Shown piece by piece: positions 17,969 to 27,837 of a stretch of 64,000 bases of DNA (positions are counted from its first letter, which is position 1; every line of letters starts with the position of its first letter). Under the pieces are notes generated by a model. It did no database searches, was not told the origin of the DNA, and worked only from the letters and a program-made list of their open reading frames with translations. Position numbers and translations under genes: made by a program. The stretch is from positions 22,861 to 86,860 of the forward strand of contig JAQCFW010000008.1 of assembly GCA_027619225.1 (NCBI GenBank), in the 5' to 3' direction. Origin of the DNA: Bacteroidota bacterium. Lineage in GTDB: Bacteria > Bacteroidota > Bacteroidia > Flavobacteriales_D > Sanyastnellaceae.

Positions 17969-18145
17969 TTATTCTTTAGGTAAAAGAATCCAAAGAGAAA
18001 TGTAAACAGCAATACCAAAACCTGCAAAAGCTAAAAAAACAAATGCAAATCTAACATTCCGAACTGGCAGGTCATAGTATTCAGCCAATCCAGCACAAAC
18101 CCCAGCTACTTCTTTGCCGTATTTCTTTCTACTTAGTTTATGCAT
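17969..18145 (-). CDS. PspC-domain small membrane protein
   Basis: A 58-residue gene. It starts MHKLSRKKYGKEVAGVCAGL, the standard PspC opening, then AEYYDLPVRNVRFAF and one long hydrophobic helix (about 33-53) ending in LLPKE. PspC-domain proteins are inner-membrane proteins related to the phage-shock stress system; short single-domain forms are common in Bacteroidota. It lies between the cyanophycinase-like gene and ndk, divergent from ndk. No PspA or PspB homologue is visible nearby. Confidence 0.9.
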   Translation of the reverse strand: MHKLSRKKYGKEVAGVCAGLAEYYDLPVRNVRFAFVFLAFAGFGIAVYISLWILLPKE

Positions 18146-18215
18146 GTTAATCCTTAAGTTCTAATTAAGGATAAATATAAGGATAAAAATCAAAGAATAT
18201 TTGAAAAGAAAGTTG

Positions 18216-18223
18216 TACTTTTG
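18216..18223 (+). promoter_or_regulatory. ndk -7 box (TACTTTTG)
   Basis: Perfect TAnnTTTG box 22 bases before the ndk ATG, giving a leader of roughly 15 bases. Confidence 0.65.
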
Positions 18224-18245
18224 AACCCCATTAAAAAACACTCTT

Positions 18246-18665
18246 ATGGCGACAAATCGCACATTTACAATGCTCAAGCCGGACGCTACCGGAGCTGGCA
18301 ACACAGGAAAAATCATTGACCGCATGATTGAGGCAGGCTTCTCAATTAGGGCAATGAAATGGACACAGCTTTCTAAAGCTCACGCAGAGGCTTTTTACGC
18401 AGTTCACTCTGAAAAACCTTTCTATGGAGAGCTCGTTGAGTACATGACATCTGGTCCTATCGTTGCTATGATCTTAGAAAAGGATGATGCAGTTGCATCT
18501 TTCCGCGAGTTAATCGGAGCGACTAATCCTGCTGAAGCAGCACCTGGAACGATCAGAGCTGACTTTGCCGAGAGCATTTCTGCCAATGCTGTTCACGGAT
18601 CTGATTCTGATGAAAACGCTCAAATCGAGGGCCGTTTCTACTTCAGCGAATGCGATGAAGCATAA
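18246..18665 (+). CDS. ndk: Nucleoside diphosphate kinase
   Basis: 139 residues, standard size. It starts with the [10 protein letters not shown] strand and active-site lysine and contains the catalytic-histidine motif [10 protein letters not shown] near 117. It transfers phosphate from ATP to nucleoside diphosphates to balance NTP and dNTP pools. A likely promoter sits 22 bases upstream. icd follows after 12 bases, so the two may share a transcript. Confidence 0.98.
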   Translation: MATNRTFTMLKPDATGAGNTGKIIDRMIEAGFSIRAMKWTQLSKAHAEAFYAVHSEKPFYGELVEYMTSGPIVAMILEKDDAVASFRELIGATNPAEAAPGTIRADFAESISANAVHGSDSDENAQIEGRFYFSECDEA

Positions 18666-18677
18666 ATACTGACATGC

Positions 18678-19910
18678 ATGAAAAAGATTAAAGTAAACAA
18701 TCCAGTTGTAGAGATCGATGGCGATGAGATGACGCGCATTATTTGGCAGTTCATCAAGGATAAACTGATTCTACCTTACCTAGATATAGAGCTACTCTAC
18801 TATGACCTAGGAATTGAGAAGCGTGATGAGACGAATGACCAAATCACCATCGATGCTGCCGATGCAATTAACAAGTATCACGTGGGCATTAAGTGTGCAA
18901 CTATAACTCCTGATGAAGATAGAGTTGAAGAATTTGGGCTGAAGAAAATGTGGCGCTCTCCCAATGGAACACTGAGAAACATCATCGGAGGTACCGTTTT
19001 CCGTGAGCCTATCATTATGAAGAACGTTCCGAGACTTGTCCCGGGTTGGACGGAGCCGATTTGCATCGGACGCCACGCATTCGGAGATCAGTACAAGGCT
19101 ACTGACACTGTGATTAAAGAAAAGGGTACACTAAAGATGTCTTTCATTCCTGAAGATGGAGGTGTAACACAAGAATGGACTGTGTACAAATTCGAAGGTG
19201 CTGGAGGAGTTGCAATGAGTATGTACAATACGGACGAAAGCATTTATGGTTTCGCTCATTCTTGTATGAATCAAGCTCTTACAAAGAAGTGGCCACTTTA
19301 CCTCTCAACGAAGAATACAATTTTAAAAGCTTACGACGGACGCTTCAAAGACATCTTCCAAGAGGTCTTCGATGCCGATTACTCTCAAAAGTTTGCTGAT
19401 GCAGGAATCACCTATGAGCATCGCCTTATTGACGATATGGTAGCAGCTGCGATGAAGTGGAGCGGTGGATTTATTTGGGCTTGTAAGAACTACGACGGAG
19501 ATGTTCAGTCTGACACTGTCGCTCAAGGCTTCGGATCACTTGGTCTTATGACATCTGTACTTGTTACTCCTGATGGCGGGACGATGGAAGCTGAGGCTGC
19601 CCACGGAACCGTGACTCGACACTACAGAGAGCACCAGAAGGGAAATAAAACATCGACAAATCCCATCGCTTCGATATTTGCTTGGACACGTGGCTTAAAC
19701 TTCCGTGGAAAGCTTGATGGGAATGAGGATCTCCGAAACTTCGCAGATAGTCTAGAGCAGGTTTGTATCGATGTTGTTGAAAGTGGGCGCATGACGAAGG
19801 ACCTTGCACTTCTCATCCATAAAAATGATATGACTTCAGAGCACTGGTTAACTACAGAAGAATTCCTTGAAGCCATTGACTCTGACCTTAAGGTTCGGAT
19901 GGGCGCTTAA
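18678..19910 (+). CDS. icd: NADP-dependent isocitrate dehydrogenase (eukaryotic-type)
   Basis: 410 residues of the IDH1/IDH2-like subfamily rather than the E. coli type. Signatures: [16 protein letters not shown] at the start, the substrate loop [19 protein letters not shown], the [17 protein letters not shown] segment, [26 protein letters not shown] with metal-binding Asp residues, and [17 protein letters not shown]. It oxidises isocitrate to 2-oxoglutarate and makes NADPH. It follows ndk by 12 bases and precedes rocD, whose 2-oxoglutarate-dependent reaction consumes its product. Confidence 0.97.
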   Translation: MKKIKVNNPVVEIDGDEMTRIIWQFIKDKLILPYLDIELLYYDLGIEKRDETNDQITIDAADAINKYHVGIKCATITPDEDRVEEFGLKKMWRSPNGTLRNIIGGTVFREPIIMKNVPRLVPGWTEPICIGRHAFGDQYKATDTVIKEKGTLKMSFIPEDGGVTQEWTVYKFEGAGGVAMSMYNTDESIYGFAHSCMNQALTKKWPLYLSTKNTILKAYDGRFKDIFQEVFDADYSQKFADAGITYEHRLIDDMVAAAMKWSGGFIWACKNYDGDVQSDTVAQGFGSLGLMTSVLVTPDGGTMEAEAAHGTVTRHYREHQKGNKTSTNPIASIFAWTRGLNFRGKLDGNEDLRNFADSLEQVCIDVVESGRMTKDLALLIHKNDMTSEHWLTTEEFLEAIDSDLKVRMGA

Positions 19911-19952
19911 TCCAAGTTTCAACCCAATTGATCTTTTAGATATCTTTACCCG

Positions 19953-21245
19953 ATGGAAATGAATGAAAATATTGTGAATAGACCTTCTAATTCAGAAGAG
20001 GCTATGGCTCTAGAAAATCGTCACGGAGCACACAACTATCATCCACTACCTGTCGTACTGGACAGAGGAGAAGGCGTGGTTGTTTGGGATATTGATGGGA
20101 AAGAATACTACGATTTTCTCAGCGCATATAGCGCAGTAAACCAAGGGCATTGTCACCCAGCTATTGTAAAAGCAATGGTCGATCAGGCGAACAAACTCAC
20201 TCTGACTTCACGTGCGTTCTACTCTTCGAACCTCGGTAATTACGAGAAGTTTATCACAGAATATTTCGGGTACGACAAGGTTCTACCTATGAATACCGGA
20301 GCTGAAGCCGTTGAAACTGCCATCAAAATTGCCCGTAAATGGGCCTATGATGTTAAAGGAGTTCCAGCTAACCAGGCTCGCATCTTAACGTGTGGTGAGA
20401 ATTTCCATGGCCGCACAACTACCATCGTTTCATTTTCTACGGATGAGGATGCGACAGGTGGTTTTGGACCCTATACTCCGGGATTTGACGTTATTGAGTA
20501 CAACAACCTAGACGTATTACGCGAAGCTGTAAAAGACCCTAACGTAGCCGGTTTCTTAGTCGAGCCTATCCAAGGTGAGGCAGGGGTAAATGTCCCTTCT
20601 GAAAACTACATTCGTGAGGCTCACGCCATTTGTAAGGAAGCGAACGTTCTCTTTATGGCTGATGAAGTCCAAACAGGAATCGCCCGCACTGGGGCTCTAC
20701 TTGCTACTTGCGGAAATTGCACTTGCTCTGGATCTTGCGAACGTCAAGACACGTTCGTGAAAGCCGACCTTCTCATTCTCGGAAAAGCTTTAAGCGGAGG
20801 CGCTTATCCCGTTTCTGCTGTCCTTGCAGACGAAGACATTATGTCTGTAATACACCCAGGACAGCACGGATCTACTTTCGGAGGAAACCCCGTAGCCGCA
20901 GAAGTAGCTATCGCAGCCCTATCTGTCGTACGCGACGAAGACTTGGCTTTGAATGCACGTACACTTGGACATCAGTTCCGTGCTGGAATCGAATCAATAG
21001 CTCAGGAATGTTCGCTCATCAAACTCGTTCGTGGACGTGGATTGCTGAACGCTGTAATCATCAACGACACCCCGGAATCCACCACAGCGTGGGATCTATG
21101 TGTCGCCATGAAAGACAACGGGCTTCTCGCAAAACCTACCCACGGAAACATCATCCGTTTTGCTCCTCCCTTGGTAATTACTGAAGAGCAGTTAGATGAA
21201 TGCCTTGCCATCATCCGCAAGACGTTTCTGGAGTTCGAGAAATAG
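19953..21245 (+). CDS. rocD: Ornithine--oxo-acid transaminase with cysteine-rich insertion
   Basis: 430 residues, a class III PLP aminotransferase. Conserved parts: AYSAVNQGHCHPAIVKA, MNTGAEAVETAIKIARKW, GENFHGRTTTIVSFS, the PLP-Asp motif FMADEVQTGIARTG, and the PLP-lysine in LILGKALSGGAYPVS near 276. It moves the delta-amino group of ornithine to 2-oxoglutarate, giving glutamate-5-semialdehyde and glutamate. Between the Asp and Lys motifs (about 249-264) is a four-cysteine insertion, CGNCTCSGSC, that is not needed for catalysis and could bind a metal or form disulfides. It ends 58 bases before the convergent cysteine synthase gene. Confidence 0.94.
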   Translation: MEMNENIVNRPSNSEEAMALENRHGAHNYHPLPVVLDRGEGVVVWDIDGKEYYDFLSAYSAVNQGHCHPAIVKAMVDQANKLTLTSRAFYSSNLGNYEKFITEYFGYDKVLPMNTGAEAVETAIKIARKWAYDVKGVPANQARILTCGENFHGRTTTIVSFSTDEDATGGFGPYTPGFDVIEYNNLDVLREAVKDPNVAGFLVEPIQGEAGVNVPSENYIREAHAICKEANVLFMADEVQTGIARTGALLATCGNCTCSGSCERQDTFVKADLLILGKALSGGAYPVSAVLADEDIMSVIHPGQHGSTFGGNPVAAEVAIAALSVVRDEDLALNARTLGHQFRAGIESIAQECSLIKLVRGRGLLNAVIINDTPESTTAWDLCVAMKDNGLLAKPTHGNIIRFAPPLVITEEQLDECLAIIRKTFLEFEK

Positions 21246-21303
21246 TATTCTCTCTCTTAATTTGTTTCTGAAATCTTAAACCAACTAAATTGAGTTTGTT
21301 AGT

Positions 21304-22296
21304 TCAGTCAATAAACCCCTGCTCGCGCATCCAATCGTCGTTGTATATTTTCGCTACATAGCGGGAACCGTGATCGTGGAAGAGGACGACGGGGAGGTCC
21401 CCAGGTTTAAGTTCGGATTTGAGTTGACGAAGACCTTCTAGGGCAGAACCGCTAGAGTAACCGAGGAAAAGACCTTCTTTAAGAGCGAGCTCTCGGGCGG
21501 CGAGGGCAGCATCCTTATCTGTCACCTTCTCAAACTTATCTATCATATCGAACTTAACATTTGCAGGAAGGATATCTTCACCGATTCCTTCTGTGAGGTA
21601 GCTGTAGATTTCTTTTTCGTCAAACTCTCCAGTTTCGAGATACTTTTTAAAAACAGAACCATAAGAATCGACACCCCATATCTGAATATCTGGATTCTGT
21701 TCTTTAAGGTATTTTGCCACACCTGAGATGGTTCCTCCTGTTCCCACTCCTACGATGAAATGTGTGATACGACCTTCTGTTTGGGCCCAAATTTCAGGGC
21801 CTGTAGAAAGATAATGAGCTTTACCGTTGCTGAGGTTGTCGTATTGATTGCACCAGAAACTATTCTCGATTTCAGAATTCAACTTCTCCGCTACACTGTA
21901 GTAACTGTCAGGATGATCGGGAGCGACAGCCGTAGGACAAACATGCACCGTACACCCCATTGCCCTTAATATATCTACCTTCTCCTTACTCTGTTTACTA
22001 TTCGTTGTGCATATGAGGTTATAGCCTTTTATGATCGCTGCGAGCGCTAGTCCCATACCTGTGTTTCCCGAAGTACACTCGATGATGGTTCCTCCTGGCT
22101 TCAAGTCACCCGAAGCCTCAGCATCTTCAATCATTTGAAGTGCCATCCTGTCTTTCACACTGTGACCTGGATTAAAGTACTCCACCTTGGCATACACATC
22201 GCAAGGAAAATCTTCAACGATCTTATTTAGTTTAATAAGAGGCGTATTCCCAATTGTTCCTAAGATGTTTTCGTGTACGTTTTTTCCTTTATTCAT
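21304..22296 (-). CDS. Cysteine synthase / cystathionine beta-synthase-family enzyme
   Basis: 330 residues, a fold-type II PLP enzyme. Residues about 12-60 contain IGNTPLIKLN and NPGHSVKDRMA with the PLP lysine near 49. The phosphate-binding loop is SGNTGMGLALAA and the GVGTGGTISGVAKYL segment is also intact. No C-terminal CBS domains. It joins an activated serine derivative with sulfide or homocysteine; family members in Bacteroidota are named cysteine synthase or cystathionine beta-synthase and the sequence alone does not decide. cysH and an Rrf2 regulator for sulfur assimilation lie about 38 kb away. The ATG follows a perfect -7 box by four bases. Confidence 0.9.
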   Translation of the reverse strand: MNKGKNVHENILGTIGNTPLIKLNKIVEDFPCDVYAKVEYFNPGHSVKDRMALQMIEDAEASGDLKPGGTIIECTSGNTGMGLALAAIIKGYNLICTTNSKQSKEKVDILRAMGCTVHVCPTAVAPDHPDSYYSVAEKLNSEIENSFWCNQYDNLSNGKAHYLSTGPEIWAQTEGRITHFIVGVGTGGTISGVAKYLKEQNPDIQIWGVDSYGSVFKKYLETGEFDEKEIYSYLTEGIGEDILPANVKFDMIDKFEKVTDKDAALAARELALKEGLFLGYSSGSALEGLRQLKSELKPGDLPVVLFHDHGSRYVAKIYNDDWMREQGFID

Positions 22297-22300
22297 TCTG

Positions 22301-22308
22301 CAAAAGTA
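22301..22308 (-). promoter_or_regulatory. cysteine synthase gene -7 box (TACTTTTG), near-leaderless
   Basis: Perfect TAnnTTTG box on the minus strand, four bases (CAGA) before the ATG at 22296. Two bases separate it from a divergent box at 22311-22318. Confidence 0.68.
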
Positions 22309-22310
22309 AG

Positions 22311-22318
22311 TACCTTTC
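22311..22318 (+). promoter_or_regulatory. LolE-like permease -7 box (TACCTTTC), near-leaderless
   Basis: A one-mismatch TAnnTTTG box seven bases before the ATG at 22326, back to back with the divergent cysteine synthase box. Confidence 0.5.
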
Positions 22319-22325
22319 AGCCCCG

Positions 22326-23786
22326 ATGGGTATTACTCGTAAAATAGCAAACCGGATGAGCCGAGAAGCAAATGGATCTCATTCATCTTGGGCTCGCCCA
22401 GTGGTTAAGATTGCTACAGCAGGAGTAGCCTTAGGAATCGCTTTGATCATTGTGTCCACAGCTATCGTCCAGGGTTTTCAGCACGAGGTGAAGGAACTTG
22501 TAATTGGATTTAGTTCTCACCTTCAGATAACTGCGAACGATCCTGACAATGATGGGTTGGTACTTGACTCTGAACTTTTAAAGGAGCTTTCCGATTTACC
22601 TGGAGTGCGGCACGTAGCTCCCATGCACCTCAGGCCCGGTCTATTAGAAACAAGTGAGTCGCTAAAAGGTGTAACGGTAAAGGGAATAGACTTCGGGGTC
22701 TCAGAAACAAATTTTTCTACTGATACGACGATGATCTGGGAGGCTCTCACATCTGGAGAGCTACCACACAGCGAAAACGATATCCTGATTTCTAAGCCAC
22801 TCGCGTCTAAACTCGAACTTCAAGGTGGTGACCGCATCGCGCTTTATCTCGTGATTAAAAATGAAGACGTAAAACCTCGTCAAGTGAAAGTTTGTGGGAT
22901 TTATGAAACTGGGTTACTTGAATATGACGAGAGGTTTGTGTTCGTGAATAGCTCTCTTTTACAAGACGTATCGAATCGAGGAGTCCAAGCAGTAATTTAT
23001 CTCGATGAGGAGGAGTCCGCGCCGAGAGGGGTTGCTTTCGGTTTGGACACCGGTGGGGAGAAAGCGCAAGGGGTTTGGTCTCCTAGAAAACCTGAATTTT
23101 TAGAAGAAAAAGACACGCAATTCTTATGGGTTGTGGGAGATTCTATCGTTAGCGATACAGCAGTCTGCACGTATTCAGGAGGCGATTGGACGGCTGAATC
23201 TGGAGATGGTTCTGAGGAGATGTTTGCCGAGGGCTACGAGATATTAATTGATGATTTAGATGCTCTAAACTTTGTAGAGGAGGAGGTGTTCCACGTCTTG
23301 CCTTACACACTTACGATATACAATGTTAAACGGCAGAGTCCCGAAATTTTCAGTTGGCTTGCTATGTTGGATATGAATGTCGTCATCATCATAGGACTGA
23401 TGATTATGATAAGTATCATCAATATGGTCAGCGCCTTGCTGATTGTGATTCTCGAGCGTCGCCCGCAAGTGGGACTGCTTAAAGCCCTAGGGATGAATGA
23501 TGCTACTGTAATCAAGTTGTTCGTGAGATATGCAGCTCGCATTATTGGGGGTGGATTTCTTGCTGGAAACATCCTGGGCTTAGGTATTTGTTTAGTCCAA
23601 ACAAAGACTGGCTTACTCACCCTCGATCCTGCAGCATACTATGTTTCAGAAGTACCCATCTTACTTGATTTTACAAGATTAGCTTCGATAGAGATTGTAG
23701 CTTTTGCCGCCTGTATAATTGCGATGCTTCTTCCAGCTTGGTACAGTACACGAATTCAACCTTCCACAGCGTTAAAAATGAAGTGA
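22326..23786 (+). CDS. FtsX-like ABC transporter permease (LolC/LolE type)
   Basis: 486 residues from the ATG at 22326 (earlier in-frame starts are inside the divergent gene). It has an N-terminal membrane helix (about 32-52), a long periplasmic MacB-PCD-like domain, and three C-terminal membrane helices (about 355-380, 405-430, 450-480) with the ERRPQVGLLKALGMND motif of FtsX-fold permeases. This is the lipoprotein-release type, which would extract lipoproteins from the inner membrane with a LolD-like ATPase not present in the window. The downstream NamZ-like gene starts on the last base of its stop codon. Confidence 0.88.
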   Translation: MGITRKIANRMSREANGSHSSWARPVVKIATAGVALGIALIIVSTAIVQGFQHEVKELVIGFSSHLQITANDPDNDGLVLDSELLKELSDLPGVRHVAPMHLRPGLLETSESLKGVTVKGIDFGVSETNFSTDTTMIWEALTSGELPHSENDILISKPLASKLELQGGDRIALYLVIKNEDVKPRQVKVCGIYETGLLEYDERFVFVNSSLLQDVSNRGVQAVIYLDEEESAPRGVAFGLDTGGEKAQGVWSPRKPEFLEEKDTQFLWVVGDSIVSDTAVCTYSGGDWTAESGDGSEEMFAEGYEILIDDLDALNFVEEEVFHVLPYTLTIYNVKRQSPEIFSWLAMLDMNVVIIIGLMIMISIINMVSALLIVILERRPQVGLLKALGMNDATVIKLFVRYAARIIGGGFLAGNILGLGICLVQTKTGLLTLDPAAYYVSEVPILLDFTRLASIEIVAFAACIIAMLLPAWYSTRIQPSTALKMK

Positions 23787-24982
23787 TGAAAAAACTATTT
23801 TTACTCATTTCTTTTATGTGCGGAATTTCCGTCCATGGCCAAACAGAGGACATTGTCCTTGGCAATGAAAACATCGACATGATTGTTCAACTCACTACCT
23901 CGAAAAAGGTGGCTGTTGTCGGCAACCATACTTCTGTTCTAAGTTCTTCGGGTACTCATCTTGTGGATACATTAATCTCTCGAGGAGTTAACTTGGTGAA
24001 GGTGTTCGCTCCGGAACATGGATTTCGTGGGGACAGGGCGAATGGCGCTCATATTCATGACGATATCGATCTTAAAACGGGCCTCCCAATTTTATCTCTT
24101 CATGGAAAATCTCGCAAACCCTCCCCTACTTCTATCTCAGATATCGACATCATTGTCTTCGATATTCAAGATGTCGGAGCTCGATTCTATACTTACTTAA
24201 GCACTCTCCTTCTGGTCATGGAAGCTGCAGCTGAAAATAACGTTTCCGTTATCGTGCTCGACAGGCCAAACCCACACGGTCATCATGTGGAGGGTCCGAT
24301 GCTTGATCCAAAATTCAAGTCCTTCGTGGGATGGGCACCCGTGCCTGTCGTTCACGGGATGACCTTGGGTGAGATCGCGAAAATGGCGAACGGAGAAGGT
24401 TGGTTGGCTGGGGAAATAAAAGTTAGCCTCCACGTCATCGAGTGCTCGGGGTATGCTCACTCCGATCGCTATGCACTTCCCGTCACGCCATCTCCTAATC
24501 TGCCCACTGAAGTCTCTATAGAGCTCTACCCCTCGCTGTGTTTTCTAGAGCCTACTATCGTTAGTATTGGACGTGGAACTCCTACCCCGTTTGAAATAAC
24601 TGGCTACCCTACATCGAAAGGTGATTTTTCATTTACGCCTGTATCGACACCTGGAGCGTCTCCGCATCCCAAACACGAAAACACGGAATGTTATGGCAGC
24701 AACCACCACGATTTGGGAACGTCTTGGCTTGAAAGTGGTGTGAGTTGGGATCTATCGATCTTAGAGAGGTATGTTACTCAATACGTGGAGGAAACTGGCC
24801 ACATCGATGGCTTCTTCTCAGATCCCGATTTCTTCGACAAATTGGCGGGAACTGATCAATTGAGAATGGCTCTTGAAAAAGGAGAAAGTCTTGATAAATT
24901 GGAGGTGGTTTGGGAAAAAGAAATTGAAGAATTTAAATATGTCAGAGAGCCATACCTATTATACCCGCTCGTTCGCAAATAA
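23786..24982 (+). CDS. NamZ-like exo-beta-N-acetylmuramidase (DUF1343)
   Basis: 398 residues from the ATG at 23786. Signal peptide (about 1-19, ending VHG/Q). The DUF1343 motifs are clear: VVGNHTSVL, VKVFAPEHGFRGDRANGAHI, LPILSLHGKSRKPSP, the IIVFDIQDVGARFYTYLSTL segment, and VVLDRPNPHGHHVEGPML, ending with FEITGYPTSKGDFSFTPV. Members studied in other bacteria (NamZ) release N-acetylmuramic acid from the non-reducing end of peptidoglycan fragments, so a role in cell-wall recycling is likely. It is translationally coupled to the LolE-like permease; the combination is unexplained. Confidence 0.88.
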   Translation: MKKLFLLISFMCGISVHGQTEDIVLGNENIDMIVQLTTSKKVAVVGNHTSVLSSSGTHLVDTLISRGVNLVKVFAPEHGFRGDRANGAHIHDDIDLKTGLPILSLHGKSRKPSPTSISDIDIIVFDIQDVGARFYTYLSTLLLVMEAAAENNVSVIVLDRPNPHGHHVEGPMLDPKFKSFVGWAPVPVVHGMTLGEIAKMANGEGWLAGEIKVSLHVIECSGYAHSDRYALPVTPSPNLPTEVSIELYPSLCFLEPTIVSIGRGTPTPFEITGYPTSKGDFSFTPVSTPGASPHPKHENTECYGSNHHDLGTSWLESGVSWDLSILERYVTQYVEETGHIDGFFSDPDFFDKLAGTDQLRMALEKGESLDKLEVVWEKEIEEFKYVREPYLLYPLVRK

Positions 24983-24999
24983 ATATTATCTTAGCGATT

Positions 25000-25512
25000 A
25001 TGAAAACAATGAAAACTATTTTCTTGAGTACGTCAACTATTGTGTTCGCCGCACTACTAACTCTTTCTGGATGTACGAAGCACGAACCATTCGTAAATAT
25101 TGAATTTGATTGTGAATGTGGGACTCTTAATCTGGACGGACGTGATTTGAAAGTTAGACTTGCTGAAGGCTACGCTCCAGAGACTGGCCCTTCACCTGAG
25201 AGTCCTGTGTTGTGGAAGTACTTCGTTGTTGCAGACTTTCGTACAGAAAATGAAGTAACATACCATGCGCCCAGTCATGACTTGGAGTTTTCTGTTCATT
25301 TCGAATCTATGGGAAGTTCTACCACATTAGATGCCGCAATCGCTCTTCACGTGAAAGAAATTGAAGCGCCTCACATTGATGTGGAATGGACAATCTCAAG
25401 TGGAACCGTGAAAGTGGTACAAACAGACAGCATCCACACACTTACTTTTACAGACGTTCAGGTCGGAAATAATGACATCATTAATGCCGAGTTAACCATC
25501 GTTCCTCAATAA
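25000..25512 (+). CDS. Lipoprotein of unknown function
   Basis: 170 residues with a lipoprotein signal (hydrophobic stretch then LTLSGC, lipid-attached Cys near 25). After the Cys comes a CEC motif (DCECGTLNLDG), then a mixed beta pattern with no known domain. Conserved acidic and His-rich strands (EAPHIDVEW) suggest a beta-sandwich. It starts 17 bases after the NamZ-like gene and may be in the same unit. It ends 3 bases before the convergent aconitase gene. I do not recognise the family. Confidence 0.7.
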   Translation: MKTMKTIFLSTSTIVFAALLTLSGCTKHEPFVNIEFDCECGTLNLDGRDLKVRLAEGYAPETGPSPESPVLWKYFVVADFRTENEVTYHAPSHDLEFSVHFESMGSSTTLDAAIALHVKEIEAPHIDVEWTISSGTVKVVQTDSIHTLTFTDVQVGNNDIINAELTIVPQ

Positions 25513-25515
25513 GGA

Positions 25516-27786
25516 TTACTTTACAGCGTTCTCTTCCTTGATCAAATTAAGAGCAGAACCTGAACGGTACCAGCTAATCTGCTGAGCGTTGTAAGTGTGC
25601 TTAACCACGACAACATCTTTCGATCCATCAGCATGAACGACCTCTATAGTTAGTGGCTTTCCTGGCGCAAAATCTTCAAGATCTATAAAGTTAAAAGTAT
25701 CGTCTTCTTGGATCAGGCCGTAGTCGTTTTCGTTGATAAATGTAAGTCCTAACATCCCTTGCTTCTTCAAGTTAGTTTCATGGATACGCGCGAAAGAGTT
25801 TACAATTACTGCATATACTCCAAGGTGACGAGGTTGCATAGCTGCGTGCTCTCTTGAAGAGCCCTCCCCATAGTTAGAATCACCTACCACTACAGAGGCT
25901 ATGCCAGCAGCTTTGTATGCTCTTGCTACAGCAGGAACTTCTCCGAAAGAGCCATCTATTTGGTTTTTAACAGTATTCGTAGCTCCACCAAAAGCGTTAA
26001 CAGCCCCAGTTAAAGTGTTGTTCGAAATGTTGTCAAGGTGACCACGAAACCTAAGCCATGGACCAGCCATAGAAATATGGTCTGTGGTGCATTTTCCCTC
26101 AGCTTTTATGAGCAGCTTAGCGCCTAATAAATTACCTCCGTCCCATGGAGAAAATGGATCTAAGAGCTGCAAACGCTCAGAGGTAGAGTTAACTTTAACT
26201 TCTATATTAGAACCGTCTGCAGCTGGAGCTAGATAACCTGCATCCTCAACTTCGAATCCTTTTTCAGGAAGCTCTTGGCCCTTAGGTTCATCAAGCATAA
26301 TCTGCTTTCCGTCTTTCGTGTAAAGAGGATCTGTAATGGGATTGAAGGTTAAATCTCCAGCAAGTGCAATAGCCGTTACAAGCTCCGGAGAACCCACGAA
26401 TGCATGCGTGTTCGGGTTTCCGTCAGCTCGCATTGAGAAGTTTCTATTGAATGAGTGTACGATAGAGTTTTTCTCTTTCTTATCAGCACCAGGACGCGCC
26501 CATTGTCCGATGCATGGTCCACAAGCATTTGCGAAAACAGTTGCGCCCATTTCTTTAAAAGTCGAGATAAACCCGTCTCTCTCGATCGTGAAACGAACAA
26601 GCTCAGAACCAGGAGTAATATTTAGCATTGCTTTCGCTTCGATACCGAGTTCATTTGCTTGGCGAGCAATCGAAGCCGATCTTGAAATATCCTCATAGCT
26701 TGAGTTCGTGCAAGAGCCTATAAGAGCGTACTCGATAGAAGTTGGCCAACCATTTTTCTTTGCAGCCTCCTTCATCTCACTAACAGGAGTAGCAAGGTCG
26801 GGCGTAAATGGTCCGTTAAGATGCGGTTCAAGCTCACTCAAATCTATTTCGACAACCTCATCAAAATACTTCTCTGGGTCAGCATAAACTTCTGGATCAC
26901 CTGTTAAGTGAGTAGCTATTCCATCTGCGGCATCAGCTACTTCTGTTCGCCCCGTAGCTCTGAGGTAACGCCCCATACTGTCGTCATATCCGAACAAAGA
27001 TGTTGTCGCTCCAATCTCAGCACCCATATTACAAATTGTTCCTTTTCCTGTACAAGAAAGACCTATAGCTCCATCACCGAAATACTCGACGATCGCTCCG
27101 GTACCTCCTTTAACTGTTAGAATACCTGCAACTTTAAGGATCACATCCTTCGCGCTTAACCAACCACTTAACTTACCTGTTAGCTTAACTCCAATAAGCT
27201 TAGGACACTTCAACTCCCAAGGAAGGCCAGCCATCACATCCACAGCATCAGCTCCACCAACACCCACAGCGACCATCCCCAGTCCACCAGCATTCACAGT
27301 ATGTGAGTCAGTACCTATCATCATTCCGCCAGGGAAGGCATAATTCTCAAGTACGACTTGGTGGATGATTCCTGCCCCTGGTTTCCAAAACCCGATTCCG
27401 TACTTGCTCGAAACAGATTCGAGAAAATTGAAAACCTCGTTATTTAAGTTAATCGCATTCTGTAAATCAGAACTGGCTTCTACCTTTGCTTGGATGAGGT
27501 GGTCACAGTGAACCGTTGAAGGCACATAGACTTTTTTCTTTCCCGCTTGCATAAACTGAAGGAGAGCCATTTGGGCTGTCGCATCCTGCATCGCAACACG
27601 GTCAGGCGCAAAATCCACATAATCAATTCCGCGCTGGTAAACTTGAGTTGGTTTCCCATCCCAAAGGTGGGAATTCAAAATTTTCTCAGCCAAAGTAAGA
27701 GGACGGCCAACTAATTCTCTCGCCGCTTCTATACGCTCAGGAAACCCGGCGTACACCTTTTTGATCATATCAATATCAAAAGTCAT
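25516..27786 (-). CDS. acn: Aconitate hydratase
   Basis: 756 residues of the mitochondrial-type aconitase. The [4Fe-4S] cysteines are in SCTNSSYED near 358 and [11 protein letters not shown] near 421. The fourth domain has [29 protein letters not shown] and [18 protein letters not shown]. The N-terminus has VHCDHLIQA and [17 protein letters not shown]. It interconverts citrate and isocitrate in the TCA cycle, feeding the NADP-dependent isocitrate dehydrogenase encoded 6 kb upstream. Monocistronic; the promoter is 25 bases upstream of the ATG. Confidence 0.97.
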   Translation of the reverse strand: MTFDIDMIKKVYAGFPERIEAARELVGRPLTLAEKILNSHLWDGKPTQVYQRGIDYVDFAPDRVAMQDATAQMALLQFMQAGKKKVYVPSTVHCDHLIQAKVEASSDLQNAINLNNEVFNFLESVSSKYGIGFWKPGAGIIHQVVLENYAFPGGMMIGTDSHTVNAGGLGMVAVGVGGADAVDVMAGLPWELKCPKLIGVKLTGKLSGWLSAKDVILKVAGILTVKGGTGAIVEYFGDGAIGLSCTGKGTICNMGAEIGATTSLFGYDDSMGRYLRATGRTEVADAADGIATHLTGDPEVYADPEKYFDEVVEIDLSELEPHLNGPFTPDLATPVSEMKEAAKKNGWPTSIEYALIGSCTNSSYEDISRSASIARQANELGIEAKAMLNITPGSELVRFTIERDGFISTFKEMGATVFANACGPCIGQWARPGADKKEKNSIVHSFNRNFSMRADGNPNTHAFVGSPELVTAIALAGDLTFNPITDPLYTKDGKQIMLDEPKGQELPEKGFEVEDAGYLAPAADGSNIEVKVNSTSERLQLLDPFSPWDGGNLLGAKLLIKAEGKCTTDHISMAGPWLRFRGHLDNISNNTLTGAVNAFGGATNTVKNQIDGSFGEVPAVARAYKAAGIASVVVGDSNYGEGSSREHAAMQPRHLGVYAVIVNSFARIHETNLKKQGMLGLTFINENDYGLIQEDDTFNFIDLEDFAPGKPLTIEVVHADGSKDVVVVKHTYNAQQISWYRSGSALNLIKEENAVK

Positions 27787-27811
27787 ATTCTGTGATTTTT
27801 GTTTCAGAGTG

Positions 27812-27819
27812 CAAAGATA
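27812..27819 (-). promoter_or_regulatory. aconitase -7 box (TATCTTTG)
   Basis: Perfect TAnnTTTG box on the minus strand, 25 bases before the aconitase ATG. A divergent box begins only six bases away. Confidence 0.6.
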
Positions 27820-27825
27820 GGGCAG

Positions 27826-27833
27826 TACCTTCG
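27826..27833 (+). promoter_or_regulatory. MacB-like permease -7 box (TACCTTCG), near-leaderless
   Basis: A one-mismatch TAnnTTTG box four bases before the ATG at 27838. Confidence 0.5.
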
Positions 27834-27837
27834 GGGC

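Noticed and set aside
20708..21184. A 158-codon Arg/Ser-rich open frame within rocD
   Set aside because: It is in another frame of a strongly conserved aminotransferase and shows no family features.
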